The notes: generated from the letters alone by a model not told the origin. DNA of 20,220 nt from JAUYIW01 sp043818555 (GCA_043818555.1 JBDRFP010000027.1:1-20220), one strand, 5' to 3'; shown: positions 7,322 through 13,701, counted from the stretch's first letter. A program made the numbers and translations.

Positions 7322-7322
7322 T

Positions 7323-7835
7323 ATGAAACTCATTGCAGAAATTACAATGGAGGATTTGGGAGGGGATGAGATCGAGCGCTACGATAAGCCGTACACGCTT
7401 AGAAAGTCAGCTCGAGCTGTGGTTTTTAATGATGACGGCGAAGTGTCAATGATAAATGCTACAAAGAAGAATTTTTTTAAGCTTCCTGGTGGTGGAGTTA
7501 AGCTCGGAGAAAACATCGAAGAGGCATTGCGTAGGGAGCTGCTCGAGGAAGTTGGCTGTGAAGTGGAGATTTTAGATGAGGTTGGGGTAATTATTGAGTA
7601 CCGCAATATGATCGATCAAATTCATGTGTCGTACTGCTTTACTGCAAAAGTCGTTGGCGATGTGTGCGTGCCAAAGTACACGGAAAAAGAAAAGGCCGAT
7701 GGAATGGAGCCGGCGTGGCTGAAGATCGATGAGGCAATAAATGCGGTGAAAGAGAGCAAGCCGGAAATGATAATTGGGAAGTTTATGGTGAAGCGCGAGC
7801 TTGAGTTTTTGAAAGAAGTAAAATCAAAACTATGA
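7323..7835 (+). CDS. NUDIX hydrolase
   Basis: The 170-residue protein contains a complete NUDIX box at residues 57-79, in the order G-x5-E-x7-REL-x-EE-x-G (GGVKLGE ... REL ... EE-V-G). The box binds divalent metal and catalyses hydrolysis of a nucleoside diphosphate linked to another moiety. The substrate cannot be read from the sequence; housecleaning of oxidised or modified nucleotides would suit an operon with exonuclease VII. The ATG at 7323 is preferred; a TTG at 7314 would overlap the upstream gene. The stop overlaps the xseB start (ATGA). Confidence 0.9.
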   Translation: MKLIAEITMEDLGGDEIERYDKPYTLRKSARAVVFNDDGEVSMINATKKNFFKLPGGGVKLGENIEEALRRELLEEVGCEVEILDEVGVIIEYRNMIDQIHVSYCFTAKVVGDVCVPKYTEKEKADGMEPAWLKIDEAINAVKESKPEMIIGKFMVKRELEFLKEVKSKL

Positions 7836-8041
7836 CAACAAAAAAAGATCCTACATTTGCAGAAGCCTTTGCCGAGCTGGAAAAGCTAACAGAGTGGTTT
7901 GAAACTGAGGAGGTTGATTTGGATGAGGGCTTGGAAAAGTTTGAGCGCGGGCTTGAACTGGCGCAGGTTTGTAAAAAGAAGCTCGCTGAGGTGGAGAATA
8001 GGGTGGTTAAGTTGAAAGAGAAATTTGAGGGGAAATCATAA
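7832..8041 (+). CDS. xseB: Exodeoxyribonuclease VII small subunit
   Basis: This 69-residue protein is of normal size for the family, with the typical FAEAFAELEKLTEWFE, VDLDEGLEKFERGLELAQVCKKKL and LAEVENRV blocks and two helices. It binds the coiled coil of XseA. The start overlaps the NUDIX stop by 4 nt. In most bacteria xseB directly follows xseA; here two genes lie between them. Confidence 0.93.
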   Translation: MTTKKDPTFAEAFAELEKLTEWFETEEVDLDEGLEKFERGLELAQVCKKKLAEVENRVVKLKEKFEGKS

Positions 8042-8136
8042 AAACTAAATTTTAAACTCTAAATAAATTCAAAATCCAAAATTCAAATTTCTAATTTATT
8101 AAGTATTTCGAATTTAGGATTTCTAATTTCTCAAAT
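8042..8136. repeat. AT-rich word-like spacer
   Basis: This 95-bp run of near-repeated words (AAATTCAAATTTCTAATTT and variants) contains both the words and their reverse complements. No clear promoter or terminator was found. Confidence 0.5.
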
Positions 8137-8487
8137 ATGTCATTAATTCTAAGGTGGCTAATCAATGCCATCGCGTTACTTGCAGTAACGCAAATCATAT
8201 CCGGCTTTGAAGTGAGTAGTTTCTACATTGCGCTCGTTGCAGCGTTGATCATTGGCTTGTTAAACGCGGTCATTCGACCGCTACTGATCATTTTGACGCT
8301 TCCGATTACGATTCTCACGCTTGGCTTGTTCACATTCGTAATCAACGCGTTGATTATTTGGTTCGTAAGCACGTTCATTGCAGGATTCACAGTTGCTGGC
8401 TTTTGGGTTGCCTTGCTCGTCGCAATCATCTTGTGGGCCGTCGGCGTCCTAACCAGCTGGTTCATTAAGGCGGCTAAAACTACATAA
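8137..8487 (+). CDS. Small four-helix membrane protein, phage-holin-like family PF04020
   Basis: The 116-residue protein has about four hydrophobic helices and the family blocks ILRWLINAIALLAV, ALIIGLLNAVIRPLLIILTLP, TILTLGLFTFVINALIIW and AGFTVAGFWVALLVAIILW. The family is annotated as phage holin family IV or DUF, but it is widespread on bacterial chromosomes and its role is not established. It is flanked by a repeat spacer on the left and an inverted repeat on the right, so it is probably a single-gene unit. Confidence 0.88.
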   Translation: MSLILRWLINAIALLAVTQIISGFEVSSFYIALVAALIIGLLNAVIRPLLIILTLPITILTLGLFTFVINALIIWFVSTFIAGFTVAGFWVALLVAIILWAVGVLTSWFIKAAKTT

Positions 8488-8496
8488 TTTTATTCT

Positions 8497-8527
8497 TAAC
8501 CCTCGGGGTTTAACACCAGGGGTTAAG
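8497..8527. repeat. Inverted repeat between the PF04020-like gene and the UMP kinase gene
   Basis: TTAACCC at 8497-8503 is complementary to GGGTTAA at 8521-8527. There is no T run, so a terminator role is doubtful; it ends 7 nt before the UMP kinase ATG and could affect its translation. Confidence 0.45.
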
Positions 8528-8534
8528 GTCGGCT

Positions 8535-9245
8535 ATGCCCAAGCTTAAAATCAACTACAAGAAACCAATAATCATGTCGATTGGGGGTTCGCTGATTGTG
8601 CCAAACGGTGGACCAGATGCTACCTATCTGCGATCGCTCAAAAAGATGATCGATGGACAGCTCAAGAGGGGTCGTCGATTTGTCATTGTTACTGGCGGAG
8701 GCAAGACTGCGCGGCACTATGTTCAGGCGGCCAGCGATGTAATTAACAAGATCGACCCGGAAGACCTGGATTGGCTTGGGATTCATGCGACACGACTGAA
8801 CGGGCATTTAATGAGAACGATTTTTCGCAAAGTCGCTCATCCGGTAATGATTAAGGATCCTACACGAACTCCAACTCGATTTAAGGAGCAAATATTAGTC
8901 GCCGCTGGCTGGAAACCGGGGTGGTCGACCGATTATGTTGCGTGCAGGATTGCAAAGCGTTTAGGATCGGAAACAATTCTCAATGTCTCAAACATCGACT
9001 ATGTATACGACAGGGATCCTCGTGAACATAAAGATGCCAAGCCGGTGGAAGAAATGAGTTGGGTGGACTTTCGCAAAATCGTCGGTAATGAGTGGAGTCC
9101 GGTAAAGTCAGCGCCGTTCGACCCAGTAGCTTCGCGCTTTTGCCACAAGTACAAAATGCGCGTGGCGATAGTAAACGGGGAGGATATGACTAATGTGGGT
9201 CGACTTGTCGACGGAAGCAAGTTTAAAGGCACAATTTTGCAATAA
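8535..9245 (+). CDS. pyrH: UMP kinase, archaeal-type amino-acid-kinase fold
   Basis: The 236-residue protein has the amino-acid-kinase fold with IIMSIGGSLIVP (phosphate-binding), FVIVTGGGKTARHYVQAA, LDWLGIHATRLNGHLMR and a nucleotide-binding segment, ILNVSNIDYVYDRDPREHKDAKP. The pattern fits the archaeal UMP kinase subfamily (TIGR02076) better than the standard bacterial PyrH, to my recollection. The enzyme makes UDP from UMP and ATP. The TVAD-type helix is replaced by SPVKSAPFDPVASRFC. No Shine-Dalgarno sequence is visible before the ATG. Confidence 0.85.
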   Translation: MPKLKINYKKPIIMSIGGSLIVPNGGPDATYLRSLKKMIDGQLKRGRRFVIVTGGGKTARHYVQAASDVINKIDPEDLDWLGIHATRLNGHLMRTIFRKVAHPVMIKDPTRTPTRFKEQILVAAGWKPGWSTDYVACRIAKRLGSETILNVSNIDYVYDRDPREHKDAKPVEEMSWVDFRKIVGNEWSPVKSAPFDPVASRFCHKYKMRVAIVNGEDMTNVGRLVDGSKFKGTILQ

Positions 9246-9324
9246 TTTCGGTATTAAGGTAAAATCGGAACCTAACCATCAAAATATGGAAAATCGAGAA
9301 AGGCCAAATCAGGAGGCGGGCGCC

Positions 9325-9738
9325 ATGACGCCAGATGATATTACGATGTTTATGAAGGCTGTTGAAATGGCCAAGGCTGATAAGCCCGCAGGAGTTAAGT
9401 TTGAAAAAATGGGCTTGCCTGAGGGTGCGCGCGCACGGATCGAGCATGGTTTGCGCAGCATGTCGCCGGCGGTTGAGATTGAGGATTTGCCTGAGGAAAA
9501 GCGCGAGCTGGTTGATCAGATTGCACACGAGTTGGCTGAGCAGGAGGCAAGGATTTTGGCTGAAGGAAGGGGCGAAAGGTCCAAGCTCGCAGAAGTGATT
9601 AGCAAGTATGTTGAGATTGCAAAAATGATTGTGCAACCTGTGATCGATGCGGTTAAGAAGCTCGCTGACCCGGGAGAATTCAAAATCAAAGGATATACCC
9701 CGCCAGGATCTAAGCGTTTAGAAAATTCTGGATCATAA
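9325..9738 (+). CDS. Small helical protein of unknown function
   Basis: The start is set at the ATG at 9325 because a perfect AGGAGG (9311-9316) precedes it by 8 nt, giving 137 residues. An ATG at 9286 is in frame and would add 13 residues, and a TAAAAT lies before it, so the longer form is possible. The protein is charged and predicted helical, with EDLPEEKRELVDQIAHELAEQE in the middle and a more hydrophobic helix (KYVEIAKMIVQPVIDAVKKL) before a basic tail. I recognise no family. A second small gene follows 4 nt later. Confidence 0.65.
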   Translation: MTPDDITMFMKAVEMAKADKPAGVKFEKMGLPEGARARIEHGLRSMSPAVEIEDLPEEKRELVDQIAHELAEQEARILAEGRGERSKLAEVISKYVEIAKMIVQPVIDAVKKLADPGEFKIKGYTPPGSKRLENSGS

Positions 9739-9742
9739 ATCT

Positions 9743-9955
9743 ATGATAGACGTACAAGAACTGGGCATGTTGCTTGCCCAATCATCAATGAGCGACGAAG
9801 AGAAAGAAGCTTGGATGGTAATAATCCCTCATATGGCAGAGGAGAGCTTGGCAAAGCTTACGGCGTTATTAAAGGATGAAAAAAAGAAGTTGGACGCTGT
9901 TCAGGAAGAATATTTAGCGCGTGTTCGGGCTGTAATTGAACAGGAGGCAGAGTAG
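9743..9955 (+). CDS. Small helical protein of unknown function
   Basis: The 70-residue acidic protein is predicted to be two helices, with QSSMSDEEKEAWMVIIPHM and a long charged helix rich in E and K. It starts 4 nt after the preceding stop, and the two are probably one operon. No family is recognised. Confidence 0.6.
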   Translation: MIDVQELGMLLAQSSMSDEEKEAWMVIIPHMAEESLAKLTALLKDEKKKLDAVQEEYLARVRAVIEQEAE

Positions 9956-9961
9956 GGGGAG

Positions 9962-10030
9962 TCCGTTACAGACCTACGGACCGAAAATCGCAACCAGCCC
10001 GTAGATCTGTACAGTTTGTAGGTCCGTAAC
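9962..10030. repeat. Imperfect inverted repeat of CCGTTACAG/ACGGACC words
   Basis: GTTACAGACCTACGGACC is followed by GTAGATCTGTACAGTTTGTA and then GGTCCGTAAC, giving imperfect dyad symmetry. The same vocabulary (TTACAGATTTACAG ... ACGG) occurs at 5056-5096. Confidence 0.55.
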
Positions 10031-10038
10031 CCGCCAGT

Positions 10039-10067
10039 TTGACACGATTTTATGGATCGTGTACACT
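10039..10067 (+). promoter_or_regulatory. Promoter of the rplJ-rplL operon
   Basis: TTGACA (10039-10044), a 17-bp spacer and TACACT (10062-10067), just upstream of the L10 leader. A start near 10074 is expected. Confidence 0.75.
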
Positions 10068-10071
10068 TCTT

Positions 10072-10137
10072 ACAAATCCAAACCGTAGAAAGCAGGAAGT
10101 CGCAAACAAAGTACGCGATGTAAGGCCTGTTGAGGTA
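10072..10137 (+). promoter_or_regulatory. Ribosomal L10 leader RNA (autoregulatory)
   Basis: The leader contains the conserved blocks AATCCAAACCGTAGA, AAGCAGGAAGTC and GTAAGGCCTGTTGAGGT in the right order before rplJ. In this RNA family the L10(L12)4 complex binds the leader and represses its own operon. A GGCTA/TAGCC hairpin with TATTTT follows immediately, giving a place for attenuation. Confidence 0.85.
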
Positions 10138-10142
10138 ATCAA

Positions 10143-10161
10143 GTCGGCTAGTTTTAGCCTA
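10143..10161 (+). terminator. Attenuator-like hairpin after the L10 leader
   Basis: GGCTA, loop GTTT, TAGCC and then TATTTT. It is a short stem but sits where an attenuator is expected, about 140 nt before the rplJ ATG. Confidence 0.5.
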
Positions 10162-10299
10162 TTTTCTGCGGTTAGGGTCGCAGTTATTTTATTAACACAA
10201 CAATTACTGTGGCCATGACGATGACTAAGGAATTTAAAAATATTGATTATTTATAGTCCTGAGTCATAGTTATCGTCATAGTCATAGTTAACTAACTAT
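10162..10299. other. Long leader before rplJ with GTCATAGT-type words
   Basis: No gene is seen. CATGACGATGACT near 10214 and the later GTCATAGTTATCGTCATAGT (about 10264-10283) are partly complementary and partly repeated. There is no Shine-Dalgarno sequence before the rplJ ATG. Confidence 0.4.
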
Positions 10300-10827
10300 A
10301 TGCCTAAAACACGACAAGAAAAAGAAGCGATTGTCTCTGTTGTTGCGGATAAGTTCCGCAGAATGAAGGCCGCAGCTTTTAGCGCAGTTTCGGGCCTCAC
10401 CATGGCTCAGTCTGACGAACTTCGCGAAAAGGCAGCTAAAGAGAATGTTGAGGTGTTTGTTGCCAAGAAGACACTTCTCGATCTTGCTTCCAAAGAAGCT
10501 AAGCTTGAAGGGATTAGCCCTATTGATTTTAAGGGGTCTATCCTGACAGCCGTTTCATATGGAGACGAGGTCGCTGCAGCGAAAGTTATCAGTGAGTTTG
10601 GCAAAAAGAACGAGGATATATTCACATTTGTGGCAGGCGTACTCGAAGGCAAGGGTCTGAGCGCAGAAGAAGTAACGCAGCTGGCGTCGCTTCCGGGCAA
10701 ACAGGAATTGCTCGCTCGTCTGGTTGGGACAATCAACGCTCCGGTATCTGGATTTGTAAATGTTCTTGCGGGCAACTTGCGAGGATTGGTAACCGTGCTT
10801 GACGCAATCAAGGATCAGAAAGCTTAA
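10300..10827 (+). CDS. rplJ: 50S ribosomal protein L10
   Basis: The 175-residue protein has the expected size and blocks: PKTRQEKEAIV at the start, FSAVSGLTMAQSDELREKA, VFVAKKTLLDLA, FTFVAGVLEGKGLSAEEV and LASLPGKQELLARLVGTINAPVSGFVNVLAGNLRGLV at the C-terminal side, which anchors the L12 dimers. It forms the base of the ribosomal stalk. It is preceded by an L10 leader and followed by rplL. The usual rplK-rplA pair is not upstream. Confidence 0.97.
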   Translation: MPKTRQEKEAIVSVVADKFRRMKAAAFSAVSGLTMAQSDELREKAAKENVEVFVAKKTLLDLASKEAKLEGISPIDFKGSILTAVSYGDEVAAAKVISEFGKKNEDIFTFVAGVLEGKGLSAEEVTQLASLPGKQELLARLVGTINAPVSGFVNVLAGNLRGLVTVLDAIKDQKA

Positions 10828-10960
10828 GAAGTTAAATCATTCGTTCCACTCACTCGTTAAATGCGTTTAAGTCGTTAAAACGTTCAAATTAACGATTTTA
10901 ACAAAGTGCGAAGCACTGATTGAACGTTTGAACTAATACATAATCAATAATCAAAACAAT
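10828..10960. other. rplJ-rplL spacer with an inverted repeat
   Basis: AACGTTCAA (about 10879-10887) and TTGAACGTT (about 10919-10927) are perfectly complementary and could form a stem that includes repeated GTTAA words. There is no ribosome binding site before rplL. Confidence 0.5.
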
Positions 10961-11449
10961 ATGACAGATGAAGACAAGAAGGTCGAAGAGACCACAGAAG
11001 AGACCACGGCTCCAGTTGAAGAGCCAAAAGCAGAGGAGGTAAAAGCCGAGGAAACTAAGGAGGTTGAAGTGCCTGCAAAGTTTAAGGCGCTTGTGGAGGA
11101 GATTGAAAAGATGTCAGTAATCGATCTTTCCGAGCTCGTGCACGTGCTCGAAGACAAGTTTGGCGTTAGCGCAGCGGCTCCTGCAATGATGATGGCGGGT
11201 CCTGCAGCGGGTGGCGGCGAAGCGGCGGTTGAGGAGAAGACCAGCTTTGATGTTGAGCTTTCAGCAATCGGTGACAGCAAGATTAATGTGATCAAGGCTG
11301 TGCGAGAAATCACTGGCCTTGGCTTGAAGGAAGCTAAGGACATTGTTGACGCAGCGCCTGGAATAGTTAAGGAAGGTGTTACTAAGGCGGAAGCTGAAGA
11401 GATGAAGAAGAAGATTGAAGAAGCTGGCGGAGCGGTTTCGCTAAAATAA
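10961..11449 (+). CDS. rplL: 50S ribosomal protein L7/L12 with an acidic N-terminal extension
   Basis: The 162-residue protein carries the standard L7/L12 from about residue 38: a dimerisation domain (ALVEEIEKMSVIDLSELVHV, then EDKFGV), an Ala/Gly/Pro hinge (AAAPAMMMAGPAAGGG) and the C-terminal factor-binding domain (INVIKAVREITGLGLKEAKDIV). The first 38 residues are an extra low-complexity Glu/Lys/Thr/Pro segment, so the protein is about 40 residues longer than the usual 120-130. It contains a short EETT duplication. It forms the mobile ribosomal stalk and recruits translational GTPases. A terminator follows. Confidence 0.96.
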   Translation: MTDEDKKVEETTEETTAPVEEPKAEEVKAEETKEVEVPAKFKALVEEIEKMSVIDLSELVHVLEDKFGVSAAAPAMMMAGPAAGGGEAAVEEKTSFDVELSAIGDSKINVIKAVREITGLGLKEAKDIVDAAPGIVKEGVTKAEAEEMKKKIEEAGGAVSLK

Positions 11450-11477
11450 GGTTGAATAAGATCGTGAAATTCAAAAG

Positions 11478-11500
11478 CAGGCCTTTACGGGTCTGTTTTT
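11478..11500 (+). terminator. Terminator after rplL
   Basis: CAGGCC, loop TTTAC, GGGTCTG and then five T, followed by GTC and more T. Confidence 0.85.
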
Positions 11501-11514
11501 GTCATATTTTTTTG

Positions 11515-11540
11515 TTATAACATTCTCGAGAATGTTATAA
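11515..11540. promoter_or_regulatory. Perfect 26-bp operator palindrome over the repressor's own promoter
   Basis: The half site TTATAACATTCTC (11515-11527) is exactly mirrored at 11528-11540. The right end contributes most of a TGTTATAAT extended -10 (11533-11541); a possible TTGTTA -35 (11512-11517) overlaps the left end. A bound protein would cover the whole promoter. The ATG is 9 nt beyond the -10. A 24-bp copy of the same palindrome precedes the next gene. Confidence 0.88.
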
Positions 11541-11550
11541 TGTTGTTTGT

Positions 11551-11811
11551 ATGAAAAAACTTGAGAAAACGATGAAGGCACTTGCGAATCGACGTAGATT
11601 GTGGATATTGTCGATTTTAAAGAATAAGGCCACGGCTTCAGTTTCTGAGTTGGCTAAGGAGATGCGTGTATCAATTATGGCTACCTCACGACATGTAGTA
11701 ATTTTGCGTGCAGCCGGGATCGTGCATCGTGAGAGAAGCGGGAAGTTTGTCATTTATCATATCGCACACGATCTTGATCCTGCCGCAGAGGCGATCGTGA
11801 AATTACTATAA
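11551..11811 (+). CDS. ArsR-like winged-helix repressor without cysteines
   Basis: The 86-residue protein is a compact winged helix: KALANRRRLWILSILKN at the start, the HTH in ASVSELAKEMRVSIMATSRHVVILRAAG and a wing in ERSGKFVIYHI. This fits the ArsR or MarR-like helix-turn-helix superfamily. It has no cysteine, so the thiol metal-sensing sites of classical ArsR/SmtB proteins are absent. A perfect palindrome lies over its promoter and over the next gene's promoter, so autorepression and co-control of the alkyltransferase are likely. The stop codon (11809-11811) lies inside the second operator. The mRNA should be nearly leaderless. Confidence 0.85.
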   Translation: MKKLEKTMKALANRRRLWILSILKNKATASVSELAKEMRVSIMATSRHVVILRAAGIVHRERSGKFVIYHIAHDLDPAAEAIVKLL

Positions 11812-11830
11812 CATTCTCGAGAATGTTATA
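11807..11830. promoter_or_regulatory. Second copy of the operator, before the alkyltransferase gene
   Basis: The half site TATAACATTCTC (11807-11818) is mirrored at 11819-11830 to give a 24-bp perfect palindrome, identical in core to 11516-11539. It overlaps a TGTTATAAC extended -10-like element (11823-11831) that ends 7 nt before the ATG at 11839. Confidence 0.87.
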
Positions 11831-11838
11831 ACGTTGCC

Positions 11839-12093
11839 ATGAAGTCATTTGCAGATCAAGTTTACGAAGTTGTGCGCGCTATTCCGGAGGGCGAGATTTT
11901 GACGTACAGGGAGGTAGCTCGGCGAGCTGGTCGGCCAAGGGCGTGCAGGGCAGTGGGGAACATTTTAAATAAGAATTACGATCCCGGAATTCCGTGTCAT
12001 AGAGTGATTAGGTCGGACGGCAAGATCGGTGGATACAATCGGGGAGCAGAACTCAAAGCTCAAAAACTTGAAAAAGAAAAACCCGCGATTTAG
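11839..12093 (+). CDS. O6-alkylguanine-DNA alkyltransferase, single DNA-binding domain form
   Basis: The 84-residue protein consists only of the MGMT/Ogt DNA-binding domain. It has Tyr23 in LTYREVARRAG, the arginine finger in CRAVGNILN (Arg37) and the active site IPCHRVIRSDGKIGGY with Cys53. Alkyltransferase-like (ATL) proteins of this length typically have another residue (often Trp) at this Cys, so this one may be a true suicide repair enzyme despite its short size. It removes alkyl groups from guanine O6. It is preceded by the same operator as the repressor gene. Its stop codon (TAG) lies in the loop of the terminator. Confidence 0.9.
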   Translation: MKSFADQVYEVVRAIPEGEILTYREVARRAGRPRACRAVGNILNKNYDPGIPCHRVIRSDGKIGGYNRGAELKAQKLEKEKPAI

Positions 12094-12107
12094 TCGCGGG
12101 CTTTTTG
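12079..12107. terminator. Bidirectional terminator between the alkyltransferase and SIMPL genes
   Basis: AAAAACCCGCGA, loop TTTAG, TCGCGGGCTTTTT. It has A/T runs on both sides and can serve both convergent genes. Confidence 0.9.
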
Positions 12108-12136
12108 TCATCGTCATCGTCAATGTCATCGTCGAG

Positions 12137-12904
12137 CTAACGCAGCGTGTACGTAACCGTCACTTCCATGCTAATTTCCTCTGTTCCTTGTTCGATCGCC
12201 GGCTCAATCGCACCGCCCATGCCCTCGCCGTAAGAGAAGTACCGGTAGTCGTCGCCACTCGAAATCCATTCGTAGTAGTCCACAACCTCGCCCAGGTGGA
12301 GTCCAAGCGCGTCGGCGATGGCCTCGGCATTCTTGCGCGCGTCGGCGATGGCCTCAGCGCGAGCTTCCTGCAAATAGTCGCCTGTATCATCCACGCGGAA
12401 GTCCGGACCGTAGATGCTTGTTGCGCCGTTATCTCCGCCAACAGTCAGAATACTGCCAACCATGCTAGTGTCGCGCACGGTCACTTCAATCGATTGCGAC
12501 ACAATCCATCCCATCGATTCCCAGTCGCCGGTCGCCGGGTCCCATTCTTCGTTTTCGTAAACATTATAGTATGAAGTTTGAACATCGTTGTCTGAGATTC
12601 CTAGCGCCTTCACGGCCGAGAGGATCGCGTTGGTCGTCTCCGTATTTTTAGTTTGAGCTTCTGATACGGTTTCAGCTTCGCTCTCAACGCCCAATGTAAT
12701 GGTGGCAATGTCAGGGCTTACTGCCATAGAGGACTCGCCATCTACGGAAATCGTGCGCTCGGTAGGATCTGGATCGCCAAGCAGAGCCCCAACTCGGAGG
12801 CTGTTGTATGCCTGTGAACCAACAAGGATGACTAGAAGAGTCATCAATAGGCCGAACGTAAGCGTGAAAAACTTATGTTCGTACCAGTTTGGCCAAAAGT
12901 TCAT
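12137..12904 (-). CDS. Membrane-anchored SIMPL-domain (DUF541) protein
   Basis: The 255-residue protein has a cytoplasmic start, one membrane segment (about 12-32, FFTLTFGLLMTLLVILVG) and a SIMPL domain (PF04402). Domain signatures include RTISVDGESSMAVSPDIATITLGVESEAETVSEAQ, ALGISDNDVQTSYYNVYE, the VSQSIEVTVRD strand and ARAEAIADARKNAEAIADALGLHLGEV. The domain forms periplasmic or surface oligomers; its biochemical role is poorly defined. A TGC-TATAAT extended -10 reads toward it at 12951-12943, and its leader of about 30 nt lacks a Shine-Dalgarno sequence. It is divergent from the gene at 13013. Confidence 0.9.
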   Translation of the reverse strand: MNFWPNWYEHKFFTLTFGLLMTLLVILVGSQAYNSLRVGALLGDPDPTERTISVDGESSMAVSPDIATITLGVESEAETVSEAQTKNTETTNAILSAVKALGISDNDVQTSYYNVYENEEWDPATGDWESMGWIVSQSIEVTVRDTSMVGSILTVGGDNGATSIYGPDFRVDDTGDYLQEARAEAIADARKNAEAIADALGLHLGEVVDYYEWISSGDDYRYFSYGEGMGGAIEPAIEQGTEEISMEVTVTYTLR

Positions 12905-12942
12905 AATGGTTTGGTTAATTGTGGATAACTAATGATAGATTA

Positions 12943-12951
12943 ATTATAGCA
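12943..12951 (-). promoter_or_regulatory. Extended -10 promoter of the SIMPL gene
   Basis: On the minus strand: TGC then TATAAT, with no good -35. It is interleaved with the divergent promoter whose TTGACA lies at 12957-12962. The leader includes TTATCCACA, a perfect DnaA-box-like nonamer. Confidence 0.65.
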
Positions 12952-12956
12952 TGATT

Positions 12957-12984
12957 TTGACAACAGACATTATTGTGATAAACT
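12957..12984 (+). promoter_or_regulatory. Promoter of the gene at 13013
   Basis: TTGACA (12957-12962), a 16-bp spacer and TAAACT (12979-12984) with TGA extension. An AGGAGG follows at 13001-13006. Confidence 0.7.
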
Positions 12985-13012
12985 GGCGGAGTTCTTTCCC
13001 AGGAGGTTCGGT

Positions 13013-13381
13013 ATGATTTTCCATATTGAGATGTTGGGCTGCATTCAGCCAAGCAGGTGCCTGCTGAAGGACTGGCAGGGCGTGCTGTTGGGAATTGCGA
13101 AAAAAGCAGTGGCAAAAGTGTACGGGATCGAACCGGAAGAGATCACCGGCAGGTATGTCGACGATCACGAGCCGGTTATCCGTCGAAACAAGTACCCGAC
13201 TGCAGTAGTCAAGATCTACTCAACCGAAGGTGTGTCCATGCAGGACTGCCTTGCGATCGACAGCGTGCGTGAGAAAATTCGCGCATTTCTGGACGATCAG
13301 CGGAACACGGACGATGCGCAAGTGCGCGTGTTAGTGATTCCTTGCTACGCGCGTTCTATGATCGTCGTTGGCGACGACTAG
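13013..13381 (+). CDS. Orphan cytoplasmic protein of unknown function
   Basis: The 122-residue protein is preceded by AGGAGG ending 6 nt before the ATG, so the start is firm. It has no membrane segment. Predicted alternation of helix (DWQGVLLGIAKKAVAKVYG) and strands (TAVVKIYSTEGV, VRVLVIPCYARSMIVVG) suggests a small alpha/beta fold, possibly of ferredoxin-like or tautomerase-like type, but I do not recognise a family. It has its own promoter and terminator, so it is a single-gene unit. Confidence 0.8.
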   Translation: MIFHIEMLGCIQPSRCLLKDWQGVLLGIAKKAVAKVYGIEPEEITGRYVDDHEPVIRRNKYPTAVVKIYSTEGVSMQDCLAIDSVREKIRAFLDDQRNTDDAQVRVLVIPCYARSMIVVGDD

Positions 13382-13385
13382 CGCC

Positions 13386-13416
13386 CTAGCCCCTGTCTAC
13401 AAGACGGGGGTTTTAC
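13386..13416 (+). terminator. Terminator after the gene at 13013
   Basis: CCCCTGTC, loop TACAA, GACGGGGG and then TTTTAC. Confidence 0.85.
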
Positions 13417-13421
13417 TTAGA

Positions 13422-13490
13422 GTGAAAAGTAGAAAGTAGCAAGTTGCATGTATCTCAACTTAAAACTTTCAACATGTAAATTGTAACTCC
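13422..13490. repeat. Word-like AT-rich spacer
   Basis: GTAGAAAGTAGCAAGTTGCATG and later ACATGTAAATTGTAAC show partial dyad symmetry. No gene is seen. Confidence 0.35.
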
Positions 13491-13519
13491 TTGACAAGAA
13501 ATAGCATATATGCTAAAAA
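13491..13519 (+). promoter_or_regulatory. Promoter of a small RNA or attenuated leader
   Basis: TTGACA (13491-13496), a 17-bp spacer and TAAAAA (13514-13519) with a TGC extension. Confidence 0.7.
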
Positions 13520-13525
13520 TTCCCC

Positions 13526-13640
13526 AGCGATGGAATGAGGAATGTAGCGCAACTCTGCAACTGTCTCTTCGCAACGGTAAAGTCCGATCTTCGTCCAAGC
13601 TAAAAAGAACACGAATCGAAGGGTTCGTGTCTTTTATTTA
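13526..13640 (+). ncRNA. Candidate small RNA or attenuated leader, about 112 nt
   Basis: The stretch lies between a good promoter and an intrinsic terminator, with no credible reading frame. It could be a free small RNA, or an attenuator upstream of the GCS2-type ligase gene, which has a further TTGACA (about 13644) before it. I do not recognise an aptamer. Confidence 0.55.
13608..13640 (+). terminator. Intrinsic terminator of the small RNA
   Basis: AACACGAA, loop TCGAAGG, GTTCGTGT and then CTTTTATTT. Confidence 0.8.
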
Positions 13641-13701
13641 CACTTGACATAATCAAATTTTTACTATACCGTCAGGGAAGATCTTTACATAAGGAGAAGC
13701 C

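Noticed and set aside
12029..12574. A 181-residue plus-strand frame
   Set aside because: It is antisense to the well-supported SIMPL gene and crosses the bidirectional terminator.
12920..12928. A DnaA box (TTATCCACA on the minus strand) as an origin
   Set aside because: It is a single box in the SIMPL leader, without further boxes, an AT-rich unwinding element or dnaA/dnaN genes.
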